Shown here: in pieces, positions 1-8,187 of the stretch
Layout: the number at the start of each line of letters is the position of its first letter
How positions within the stretch are numbered: the first letter of the stretch is position 1
NCBI GenBank assembly: GCA_964058845.1
Contig: CAXKVR010000909.1
Location: 1 to 12,235 of the forward strand
Reading direction: 5' to 3'
DNA length: 12,235 nucleotides
Source of the DNA: Carex sylvatica
Taxonomy: Eukaryota; Streptophyta; Magnoliopsida; Poales; Cyperaceae
Notes under the pieces: generated by a model
What the model was told of the DNA's origin: nothing
What the model saw: the letters and a program-made list of their open reading frames with translations, nothing else
The model's database searches: none
Position numbers and translations under genes: made by a program

Positions 1-255
1 AATCGAATCGAATCGAATCGAATCGAATCGAATCGAATCGAATCGAATCGAATCGAATCGAATCGAATCGAATCGAATCGAATCGAATCGAATCGAATCG
101 AATCGAATCGAATCGAATCGAATCGAATCGAATCGAATCGAATCGAATCGAATCGAATCGAATCGAATCGAATCGAATCGAATCGAATCGAATCGAATCG
201 AATCGAATCGAATCGAATCGAATCGAATCGAATCGAATCGAATCGAATCGAATCG
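1..255. repeat. (AATCG)n pentanucleotide array, truncated at the window edge
   Basis: The sequence is AATCG repeated 51 times without a single mismatch, and it continues past the left edge, so the true length is unknown. Units decay abruptly at the right end: position 256 starts an AATCC variant, followed by a few AATCG-like fragments up to about 310. It is not the usual plant telomere repeat (TTTAGGG). Each unit contains one CG, so the array is a dense run of regularly spaced CpG sites. It could be a microsatellite expansion or the edge of a small satellite. Perfect homogeneity suggests recent expansion or an assembly effect. Confidence 0.97.
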
Positions 256-330
256 AATCCGATCTAATCGAATTCAACAAATATATAACTTAATCACATT
301 CAATCGTCGAATCAAAATTTTACCCGAGAG
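256..330. other. Degenerate edge of the AATCG array
   Basis: Scattered AATCG-like pieces (for example AATCC, TAATCGAATTC, CAATCGTCGAATC) continue after the perfect array and fade into AT-rich DNA. This is the expected pattern of an old array margin. No gene is visible. Confidence 0.6.
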
Positions 331-592
331 AGAGAGAGGAGTGGCAGCAACGGCAGGGGAGGCACGGTGGTGAAGGTGCCGACAAGCGAGAGAGATGGAG
401 GGTGGCAGCAAGGCGAGTGAGCGAGGGAGGGGGAGGCAGGGGGGAGGCAGTGGCGGAGCGGGCAGTGGCAAGGGCGGCCGGCCGACGGGGTGTTGAGGCA
501 GGGGGGCTAGGGTTTTTGGTTCTTTTCTCAACGGGACGAAGGCAGGGAGAAAGGCAGAAAGAGAGGTCACGGGTGGGGCAGGGGTGTTATTA
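330..592. other. GC- and purine-rich low-complexity island
   Basis: A stretch of GAGAGA, GGCAGC, GGGAGG and GGCGG words stands out sharply from AT-rich DNA on both sides. Open frames exist on both strands (about 402-593 plus, 274-570 minus), but their translations are only Gly/Arg/Ala-rich or Pro/Leu-rich, as biased base composition would give. I recognise no protein domain. It could be a decayed piece of a retroelement leader or LTR, or an isolated GC-rich island. I do not call a gene here. Confidence 0.5.
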
Positions 593-2877
593 GATTTGAC
601 GTGTTATTAATTAGTATTATACGCTTGTATATGAGGTTTATACGAAAGATTTGAATGCTTGTAAACAGAGGTTTTAATTGTTTTGAAGCAAAAAAAAAAA
701 ATGAAAGTCATAGAGATTTAAAGTGGTAAAAAAAGACGACACAAATATAACTCGAAAATTATTCTTTATGGATCTCATTTGAAAGAGAAAATTGAGTAAA
801 AAATATTCGTATTTTTAGATTCGCAAAATTCATTACGGATCATTGGAAAAATAGATGAGAATGATCAAAGGAAAAGAAAAAAAAAATGGGTGAATGAATC
901 TTTTCTTTTTTGATTTAAAGACAAAAGCAGTTAAGAGTTAAAACTTTCTAAATTTAGAATTTATATGATTTCAGATAAAGGTTTCAATACTTGCGAGTAA
1001 CAGTTTTAAATGTTATAAACAGAGCTTTAAATTTTTGAATATTAACGCTCAAAATAAAAGTTAGAAAATATTAAAAGTTTTTTCTGTCAAACTACTTGGG
1101 GACGTTCTCAGAGATTTTGTACAGTTATCAGGCTCCTTTTTAAAAAAAGAAAAGATAAATATAAATGGACAACATAATGCTATCGAAGTTCATATAGCTT
1201 TTACATTAATTGATTGGTATTGCTCAAATTTAACTTACGATATTAATTTAAGTTACGAAGAAACGATTTAAATATATAGTTTACATGCTATATCATATGA
1301 AAATTAAGTGGAATATTTTTTTCTCATCAAATAAAATGAAGATAATGGTAGAATATTTCTCAAGAAGTATTGCAAAAATAATATATTAAAAAATGGAAAG
1401 GGATTTATGGTGTTTGTCTCCTTCTGCAACAGCGCTTTAAGCCTTTAAACCTTCAAATCAATCCCTTTTAAAGGAGAAGATGCCGATTCTCTGTGACATT
1501 ATCTTTGATTTCCTTCGTATGGCCAAGTGATTCTATCAGAGTGATTGGCTGGTTGCCTCAGAAAACAGTTCACAAAGTCATCTCACGTGAGTTTAGGCTG
1601 TTCATAGTTTGAGAACCAATCTGCTATAAGGTGTTTCAATATTTAGATTTTAGGCTGCCATATTTTACTTTGCTTTTACTGATAAAAATTACTTATTATT
1701 TTTCCCACATCATAGAATGGTTGTGTCACCGTGTCTGCTGCCTACTGCGTAGTGCCTATTTGTAAGTAACATATAACAGCACGATTATCCTAGCAAATAG
1801 CGTTAGTGTTAATTGTTAAAACAAGTGGGACCAGCATCAGATCAAGAAACAAGTGGGGTCTGTGCTGAGCTCAGCTTCCTCGGCACAGTTCTCAGGTACT
1901 GTAAAAGATTATCCTCACTTTACGGTTTGAGATTCGTGCCTCACTTTACGATTAGGAAGTATTATTGAGCTTTGAGATTCTTGTCAAGTTAAAAAGAACG
2001 GTCCAGATGACCATATTTACAAATTGTAAAAGATTCTCTATTACGGTACCAGAGAGGATCTGAATTCCTGATTTATTTGATCGTCTTCTGTTATTGGTCG
2101 AATTTTCATTTATTTTGCTGCTACTTGGTTCATCATGGATATGCCATGTTTACCAAATTTCTCTCTCCTCTTGTAATTGATTGCTTTGCTTTAAATAATT
2201 GTGTTATATTATTCCTTCACATCGGACATGCACACTATCTGACTCTCAGCATCTTATTTTTTATGGTTACTTGCTTATATATTGTTAGTATATTTTGTTT
2301 TTGCTGAAGTCATAAAAATTTACGGTCTATATTTATAAAAAAATTAAACCAAATATTTTCTTCCGTTTTAGAGTCGACGTCCTTTGTTACAAAGGTGGCA
2401 CAGAAGAAAATGTAAATGGTCTGATATTGTATTATAATATGCGAACCGTTAAATTTTATTTATTTTCACAATATGAAGTCATTCATATTTTACATTTGTG
2501 GATACCCCTATGTTTAATCAATATATATGCCTAGCACAAATAATTTAAACATATATATCAAAAATATCACCATATATTATCGCACTGAATTTGTTTGGAA
2601 ATAAAACTTTAAAAGTTTTTACATAATTATATTTGTTTGTTAATAAAATACATTGTCATAATTTGGAAACAAGATGCAAGAAAATTTTATGAAATTCGAA
2701 AAAAAAAAATTAGAGTGGAGTCCAACCATTAAAACTTTTTTCGGTCTGAGATTTTACGATCTTATATCATTGTATTCTAGAGGTCCAAAGATGAAACAAA
2801 TAATTAGATCAGATTATTAGAAATATTTTCAGTCTAAACTAATATACCTATTTTGTAAATAATAGTTTTTCTTTGTG
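593..2877. other. AT-rich intergenic DNA, no gene recognised
   Basis: No frame here has recognisable protein content. The longest open stretch (about 2077-2307) is a T-rich, hydrophobic chance frame without an ATG at its start. Small visible details are a 10-bp palindrome CTCACGTGAG at 1582-1591 with a G-box core, and short direct repeats: CCTCACTTTACGGTT at 1913-1927 against CCTCACTTTACGATT at 1939-1953, TTTGAGATTC at 1926-1935 and 1971-1980, and TGTAAAAGATT near 1900 and 2026. These suggest an old, internally repetitive fragment at about 1820-2060, of unknown class. Confidence 0.55.
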
Positions 2878-3029
2878 GAACCAGCCTCTGATCTAGTGGC
2901 AAATGCAATATTCTCCGTGTGAGAGATCGCATGTTTAAAATCCGGATGAGAAAATTCCTTAAAAATATTAAATTGTTATGTGGCTTGATCTCCGACCTTT
3001 ACTCAATTTTTGTTTTTGATTTTTTTTTC
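2878..3029 (+). mobile_element. Probable decayed tRNA-derived SINE
   Basis: An A-box-like motif, TAGTGGCAAATGC, lies near 2894-2906. About 30 bases further on is a degenerate B-box-like motif, GTTTAAAATCC (about 2933-2943; the usual form is GGTTCGANTCC, 8 of 11 matching). The spacing suits an RNA polymerase III internal promoter. The unit ends in a T-rich run (about 3007-3028), as plant SINEs often do. The loss of CG from the B box fits CpG decay. No clear target-site duplication was found and no tRNA cloverleaf folds, so this is a tentative SINE rather than a tRNA gene. Confidence 0.4.
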
Positions 3030-4059
3030 ATATACAAACAATAATGATTCTTGCAGAAGCAAAAACTTAAAACATATGTATATTAAATAAGATAGGCAGT
3101 ACTAGCTCATTTCTCTTGCAATGTTTTCAATTTGGTTAATTGCAAAACTAAAATGAGGTACTTTGCACAAGACACTCATGCTCAATATTTCTTTCTTAAG
3201 AAAGGAAACAAATTTAAGTTATCTAATGTTTAAAATTCCCTTTTCATAAAGGAATAGTGTTTTGGGTACAATTCCGGGTATTCAGATCAAATTTTTAGAT
3301 AAAACAAGAAGATTGGGCGTTACGTCAGCTAATAGGCTGCCGGGCACACCTGCTTGGATCCATTTCAATTATTACACCATTTATGGTAAAGGGGCATTTT
3401 CTGTCGAAGGTTAAATACATTTTATTTTATTTTTTGTTCCACGCAATCCTTTTTTTTTTCTTGAGACAAAATATGAGAATAAACTTTTTAATTTTAACCT
3501 TTATGATTCTAAGAAAATAAAATGAGAAATATTTTTATTTGCAGAAACACACACGAAGCTACATTTGCATATAACAATAACGTGCTGAATTATTTTATTC
3601 AAAACATTAATTAATATTAAGTTCTAAACTTTGACTAGAGTCCGATGCAATTTTTTGTTGCGTTACATTTTACCATTGCTTTGACCTTTGATGGTCTTTG
3701 GCCGAGTCTATGATAAAATTTTTAAGGGTATTGCAGTTAATCAAATTTAATGTAACCTAGAAAGTACTAGCAAATAATAGTAAAATTGTATTGTATCCGG
3801 TTTTATTGAATGGATTTGGATACATATACGAATTACAAATTATATGTCAAACTAATATGTATATATATATTGAATATTAAACGAATACATATTCAAGATA
3901 CAAGGATACAAGTAGAAAAGTAATTCAGATATTAAGAAAATCATTACAAATTTCACAAAATATAAAAAATGTACCATGAAAATATAAATCTTAATATTAG
4001 ATATAATATGAGTAGGTGTAATTATACCTAAAATTAATACGAAATGAAGACGTTTTTTT
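3030..4059. other. AT-rich intergenic DNA, no gene recognised
   Basis: No coding frame, RNA gene or clear repeat can be supported. A somewhat GC-richer patch lies near 3315-3365, and TA-rich runs occur near 3855-3900. Confidence 0.5.
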
Positions 4060-4265
4060 AGGAGAACAATTTGGGTTCGATGGCCATTGGATTCAAAGTG
4101 GTTCCAATGGATTCGTTCACCATCGGATCTGCTTTAAGATTTGTGCGCATGAATTCTAAAGCATACGCAAAAGTATGCGCATAAATCCTAAAGCAGATTC
4201 GATGGTGAACGAACCAATTAAAACCACTTTAAATTCAATGACCATTAGACCCAAGCTGCTCTCTT
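4060..4265. mobile_element. Fold-back (MITE-like) element with arms of about 90 bp
   Basis: The left arm (about 4060-4150) and the reverse complement of the right arm (about 4175-4265) align almost end to end. Both contain ATTTGGG/GCTTGGG near the outer end, then AAAGTGGTT, a shared TTCGTTCACCATCG, ATCTGCTTTA and TGCGCAT. The centre is a short stem, GCATAC-GCAAAA-GTATGC. The whole segment could fold into one long hairpin. It has no coding capacity. The flanks are T-rich (GTTTTTTT against GTTTTAGA) and give no convincing target-site duplication, so the superfamily is unresolved. Confidence 0.75.
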
Positions 4266-4449
4266 GTTTTAGATCAAATATTAGAAATGAATAAGCAATT
4301 AACTCTCCATATGAGGATGTCATTTATCCTGAGAGTGAGAGCACACACGAGTTGATTGTTCAACGTACCAACGTTAATATAAACTTGTTTTGAAAATTTA
4401 ATATTATTTATAATTCAGAGTTGTATTTGACAAAGCTTTTATTCAATCT
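4266..4449. other. Short AT-rich spacer between two transposons
   Basis: No gene or repeat is visible. The segment separates the fold-back element from the duplication that flanks the MULE-like element. Confidence 0.5.
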
Positions 4450-4458
4450 AACAAGAAA
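4450..4458. repeat. Left 9-bp target-site duplication of the MULE-like element
   Basis: AACAAGAAA directly abuts the left terminus CCGAT. It matches the right copy AACAAGCAA at 8 of 9 positions. Confidence 0.75.
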
Positions 4459-4705
4459 CCGATTTTTTTTATTTATATCCAAAAAATAAATAAAATTAAA
4501 AAAAATATTCAAACCCCGACAGTATTTCCAAAAATACCAAAATTGAAATTTTTTTTCCAGAAACTCAATCTCAAAATCGAAAAAAAAATTCCGGTTCTCA
4601 ATTCTGAAATTTTTTTTCCGGTTTTTGATTCCAAGATTTTTTTTTTCAAAAATGAAATTTTCTTATTTTTTTTTTATAAACTCATTTACTATACATATAC
4701 ATATA
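4459..4705 (+). repeat. Left long terminal inverted repeat of the MULE-like element
   Basis: This arm is inverted relative to 6212-6465. The outer 90 bp or so are the best preserved. The inner part has alternating A-runs and T-runs around TTCC/GGAA words, then ATAAACTCATTTACTATACAT, and ends in TA-rich sequence. Phenylalanine/lysine-rich open frames in it come from the homopolymer runs and are not genes. Confidence 0.8.
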
Positions 4706-4794
4706 TTATATATACATGTATTGTATTATATATACACATACATATATTATATTATATATACATATATTATAAAAAATGAGTTTATAAAAAAAAA
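4666..4794. repeat. Hairpin-forming inverted repeat with TA-rich loop
   Basis: The 21-base arm at 4666-4686 (T-run, ATAAACTCATTT) is perfectly inverted at 4774-4794 (AAATGAGTTTAT, A-run). The loop of about 87 bp is almost entirely TA/CA-rich. The right copy here is also a direct repeat of about 6238-6258, so the inner TIR motif occurs three times in the element. Confidence 0.8.
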
Positions 4795-5380
4795 CCCAAA
4801 CGACGTTTATAAACAAAATACCGATCATTTTATGCCTACCATTTGCTCGGAGATAATTGGATTATTTGATTATTGTCGACATATACTATTTCCTCGGATA
4901 TAGGCAAACGAACACAATAAATAGTAAATACATTTTACAATAATTATATGAATAATTCTTGAATAATCTCTTAGGTTTTTGACTAAACAAAATACTGATC
5001 GTTGTATCTACCGTCGAACGAAAACTTAAACTGTATTTTTGAGGCACTAAACGACGTTTTTTTTAAATTATGATGCTCCAAATACCTGGAGATTTTTCCC
5101 GGATGATATTCGGATCTGTCTTGTCTCCCTCTTTCTGAAAAGTGGTCAGACACGCAAATTCGACTTTCCTAGCCAAAGTTATGGATGTTTAAAGTTTTTT
5201 CAAAAGCTAAACTTTGAAAATTTAGAACTAATTATAAAAATTGGATAAATTAAAATTTGTGTCAATTCTGTGTATTTTTTAATGCTCTACATACTGGTGT
5301 AATCAGTTTTATAATTTGGTCCCTGTATCAGTCCAGACTTGCTGATTTATCAGAAGAGGTCAAATTTGATGTTTTTAGTG

Positions 5381-5388
5381 CATTGCAC
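5381..5388. repeat. Left 8-bp target-site duplication of the hAT element
   Basis: CATTGCAC immediately precedes the hAT terminus TAGAGG and is identical to the copy at 6019-6026. Confidence 0.93.
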
Positions 5389-6018
5389 TAGAGGATTGCT
5401 CTCGGACCGGGTTCGGGCGGACCGGGCGTACCCGGGGTCGGGTACGGGTTTGGATCGGGTACGGGTAAGTCGGGTATACGGGTATCTCGGGTCGGGTATA
5501 CTCGGGTATATTTTTCAAAACCCGTACCCTACCCGACTTATACCCGTGCCCGTGGTACCCGGCACGGGTAGGGCGGTCCGGGTCAGGTACCCGTTTTTTT
5601 TTTTTTTTTTTTTTTAAGCGGCAAATTCGAAATTTCAAAAAAATTTGAATTTTTTTGAATTTTTTCGAATTTTTTTTGAATTTTTTTGAATTTTTTTTGA
5701 ATTTTTTTGATTTTTTTTGAATTTTTCTGAATTATTCTGAATTTTTTTGAATTTTTTAACGGGTACGGGTCGGGTACGGGGTCGGGTCGGGTCCAGTCGA
5801 GTCGGGTCGGGGTCGGGTCGGGTCGGGCGTAAATCGGACCGGGTTTGCTCGGGTTTTGAACCAAATAACCGAACCCTACCCGTTTTTTACCCGTACCCGT
5901 GTACCCGTTTACCCGACCCATACCCGGGCTCGAGCACGGGTAACCCGGGTACCGGGCACGGGCGGGTACGGGCGGGTACGGGTCGGGTCCGCCCCCGATG
6001 GGTATTTGCAAACCTCTA
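5389..6018. mobile_element. Nested non-autonomous hAT element, 630 bp
   Basis: The left terminus is TAGAGGATTGC and the reverse complement of the right terminus is TAGAGGTTTGC (10 of 11 match). Both sides carry the perfect 8-bp direct repeat CATTGCAC. Known biology: 8-bp duplications and short TIRs define hAT transposons. Subterminal regions (about 5400-5590 and 5758-6000) are packed with CGGGTA/CGGGTC words and their complements, plausible transposase-binding repeats by analogy with the Ac/Ds family. The centre has a long T-run (about 5594-5615) and a tandem GAATTTTTTT array. There is no transposase. Long Arg/Tyr/Pro/Gly-rich frames on both strands result from the repeats. The perfect duplication indicates that it is younger than the MULE around it. 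Confidence 0.92.
5638..5757. repeat. GAATTTTTTT tandem array inside the hAT element
   Basis: About ten imperfect units of GAA (or GA) followed by 5 to 8 T residues run from about 5638 to 5757, with small variants such as TCGAA and CTGAATTATT. The array sits between the two GC-rich subterminal blocks and gives the element a strong internal contrast in composition. Confidence 0.85.
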
Positions 6019-6026
6019 CATTGCAC
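6019..6026. repeat. Right 8-bp target-site duplication of the hAT element
   Basis: CATTGCAC immediately follows the hAT terminus CCTCTA and is identical to the copy at 5381-5388. Confidence 0.93.
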
Positions 6027-6211
6027 TATACCAGTGGTCTTTGCTTAGTACTTGGCTGCTGAGTTTGAACTTGGTACCATACCAGAGGTCAGTTTAGGAT
6101 GCTATAGCGCGCTATTTAGAACTTTATTTTTGGTATACAAATTTTTTTTTTTCTTCACAAAATTATTTAAATCGAAATATTAAGATCTCTGAAAAAAAAA
6201 TAGAGGTTATA

Positions 6212-6465
6212 TATGTATATATGTATATATGTATAGTAAATGAGTTTATAAAAAAAAATTAGAAAATTTCATTTTCGGATTTTTTTTTCAATTTTGGGAC
6301 TAAAAACTGGAAATTTTTTTTCCGGAATTGGAAATTGGAATTTTTTTTTCCGGAATTGGAAACTGGAATTTTTTTTTTTCGGTTTGGATAGTTTTGAAAA
6401 TACTGTCAGAATTTGAATATTTTTTTAAATTTTATTTATTTTTTAGATATAAATAAAAAAATCGG
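6212..6465 (-). repeat. Right long terminal inverted repeat of the MULE-like element
   Basis: The reverse complement matches the left arm from CCGAT inwards. At its inner end is an ATATATGT run (about 6208-6235). Inside the arm is a 28-bp tandem repeat that is not obvious in the left arm. Confidence 0.8.
6305..6386. repeat. 28-bp tandem repeat, nearly three copies, inside the right TIR
   Basis: AACTGG or AATTGG recurs at 6305, 6333 and 6361, each followed by a T-run. The first two units then read CCGGAATTGGA and the third starts to diverge at CGGTTTGG. Exact 28-bp spacing supports tandem duplication within this arm. Confidence 0.8.
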
Positions 6466-6474
6466 AACAAGCAA
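6466..6474. repeat. Right 9-bp target-site duplication of the MULE-like element
   Basis: AACAAGCAA directly follows the right terminus ATCGG. It differs from the left copy by one base. Confidence 0.75.
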
Positions 6475-7199
6475 TGTTCCAACAAAATGCACATAGACAC
6501 ATAGTAGCGAGATTAGTTATTACACAGTTAATGTGTTGTCTTATTTCCTCCAAAATAGAAAATAAATCAACTTTGCGTAAACTGATCGATCGGAAAAAAA
6601 AGCTGTGATGCATAAAATAAAATTTTATTGAATAAGTATTATAAAAATTAAATTACGACAAGGTATCATAAAAAGCCATAGTATTAAAAACAAATTCTCA
6701 ACAGTACATTATTATATCAAAACGAAGTGATTTCATTTCAATAACATTATTAACAGAAATGAACAAATTATAATGATAGTGTAAAAAAAAAAACATAATA
6801 AAGGTTCTTTATAGAGACTAAAAGAAAACTTTTTGATCAAATTTATTGGACAAAAGTCAGACAGCACAAATAAAAATTAAATCAGACATCAGCAGTGTTA
6901 TACCGCATCAAGACAAATTTAAGCCTTTTTTCTACTCTCTTTCACCTTCTCATCTGCACCGTCCGATCAAAACTTAATCATATGTCAAAATCGAACGGGG
7001 ACAGGGCTCTCCAATCAATCAGTACAATTGGAGAGGAGAGCCAACCAGCAACTAAGCTGAGACAAGCCAATTCGTGGCGAAAGACAGAGGCAGGAGCAGG
7101 AACAATAGAGGAAAATCAGAAAAGAAAAATAACAAGGGAAGAAAAATAAAACAGAGTACGGTACTCCACAGGGTAAAACGAAAAGCGGACCAATGATTT
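6475..7199. promoter_or_regulatory. Upstream flank and probable promoter region of the PHL6-like gene
   Basis: No gene is visible. The left half (to about 6890) is AT-rich. The right half, from about 6930, is more mixed and becomes purine-rich (about 7075-7150), and it contains CCAAT at 7190-7194. No well-placed TATA box is evident, so the transcription start cannot be fixed. Assignment as promoter is inferred from position upstream of the GA-rich leader. Confidence 0.4.
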
Positions 7200-7369
7200 G
7201 CATTTGGTTATTAGGGGGAGAGAGATAGTGGGAGAGAGAAAGGAGATAGAGCGAGAGAGAAAGAGAGCGAGCAGAGGATTAGTAATTGGTTGCCTGCTTC
7301 TTCTTGGATCTGCGCGATTCAGGTTAGAGAGACAGAGAGAGTTTATATTGGGAGCTCCCATCAGCAAAG
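7200..7369 (+). other. PHL6: Probable untranslated first exon (GA-rich leader) of the PHL6-like gene
   Basis: A GA-rich stretch (about 7214-7277 and 7325-7341), typical of plant leaders, is followed by CAAAG|GTGAGA with a good donor at 7370. An alternative donor, CAG|GTTAGA, lies at 7323. The coding region begins only at 8188, just after a good acceptor, so a spliced leader is the simplest model. The 5' end is a guess. GA repeats can bind GAGA/BPC-type factors in plants, but no such role is shown here. Confidence 0.5.
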
Positions 7370-8156
7370 GTGAGATTTTTTGAATAACTGTCAAAATGAC
7401 CTTGTACTTCCATTTTTATTTTATTTGGCTCTTGTTATTTTGGATATTCTCTGATTGCGCTGTTCCACGCTCTCCCATTTGAGATGCAAATGTTTAGATA
7501 TAAATAAGATATGATTCATCCTATCCATCTCTTTTTTCCGAGAACGTTGCACTGTTTTCTCTCGTTCTTAATTTGGATAATGCGTTTTAAATTATTGATT
7601 TAACTCTTTGATTTTGTAACCAAAAAAGAAATATTATCAACTTTAGCAGTCTAAATTTATGAGCTGGGATCTCATTGTATTTGTTTTTTTTATGCTTTGA
7701 CCTTCTTGCTACTAGTCTCACTTTTTTTTTGTTGTAGCTTCATAAATTTATCTTAACTTTTATATTTTGAATCTGCAAAAGAAAGGAGTGGACACATTTT
7801 GTAGTTTGATAGCTTTCATGAACGACTGAATTTTGATTGAAGGGTAATTTTATTGTAAAAAGTTTCCTCCAGAAAGCTAAATAATACTGATCGTTTCAAA
7901 TTACCCTGTGGGTATTTATGGATCCAGAAAAAACAACCTGCTTTTGTGTTAATATTGAACATTTTTTTTTTTTTGTGAATACTAGAGTCTAGATAGACTG
8001 AATACGGCAACAACATTCCCTAATTTTTAATTTCTGTAACAGACTTCAATTCTTTTACATATGAGGCTTGAACTTCAACTTCTTCCATTTATCCCTTTTT
8101 ATTATGATAATAGAAGATAAGGACTAGTTATCTGACTTCAATTTGAAAATCTGCAG
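7370..8156 (+). other. PHL6: Probable leader intron of the PHL6-like gene
   Basis: The segment is T-rich and lacks coding sequence. It runs from GTGAGA at 7370 to TTGAAAATCTGCAG ending at 8156. Another acceptor, TTTCTGTAACAG, ends at about 8041 and could give a longer 5' UTR. The boundaries are inferred from splice consensus only. Confidence 0.5.
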
Positions 8157-8187
8157 TATCGAGAAATTAAAGAGAAAATTAGTAAAG

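Larger units (their letters stand above)
4459..6465. mobile_element. Non-autonomous Mutator-like (MULE) element with long TIRs
   Basis: The element starts CCGATTTTTTTTATTTATAT. The reverse complement of its right end starts CCGATTTTTTTATTTATAT, and the two arms stay similar for about 250 bp, sharing AAAAAATAAATAAAAT, ATATTCAAA, GACAGTATTT and a final ATAAACTCATTTACTATACAT. It is flanked by AACAAGAAA (4450-4458) and AACAAGCAA (6466-6474), a 9-bp duplication with one mismatch. Known biology: 9-bp duplications and long TIRs are typical of Mutator-like elements. No transposase is encoded, so it would depend on another element for movement. Internal sequence outside the nested hAT is AT-rich without a recognised gene. 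One mismatch in the duplication and divergence between the arms imply an old insertion. Confidence 0.8.

Noticed and set aside
1..255. Telomeric repeat
   Set aside because: The unit is AATCG, not the plant telomere unit TTTAGGG or a recognised variant.
274..593. Open frames of 63 and 98 residues on opposite strands
   Set aside because: They overlap, consist of low-complexity Gly/Arg or Pro/Leu sequence, and follow base composition only.
2077..2307. 76-residue hydrophobic frame that could suggest a membrane peptide
   Set aside because: It lies in T-rich DNA, lacks an ATG at its start, and has no recognisable family.
2878..3029. tRNA gene
   Set aside because: The A-box and B-box-like motifs are present, but no acceptor stem or cloverleaf can be drawn.
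4543..4903. Phe/Lys/Ile/Tyr-rich open frames
   Set aside because: They arise from T-runs and TA repeats in the left inverted repeat of the MULE-like element and have no protein character.
5339..6097. Several open frames on both strands rich in Arg, Tyr, Pro, Gly and Val
   Set aside because: They are direct readouts of CGGGTA-type repeats in the hAT element, occur in opposing frames, and show no domain.
7442..7449. GGATATTC, a match to the PHR1-binding P1BS motif GNATATNC in the leader intron
   Set aside because: Similar matches occur at 2137, 12078 and 12174. About four are expected by chance in AT-rich DNA of this length, so no autoregulation can be claimed.
8143..8187. Upstream in-frame extension of the PHL6-like coding sequence
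   Set aside because: It would begin with TTG and read through a strong CTGCAG acceptor. The ATG at 8188 is the first ATG of the spliced model.
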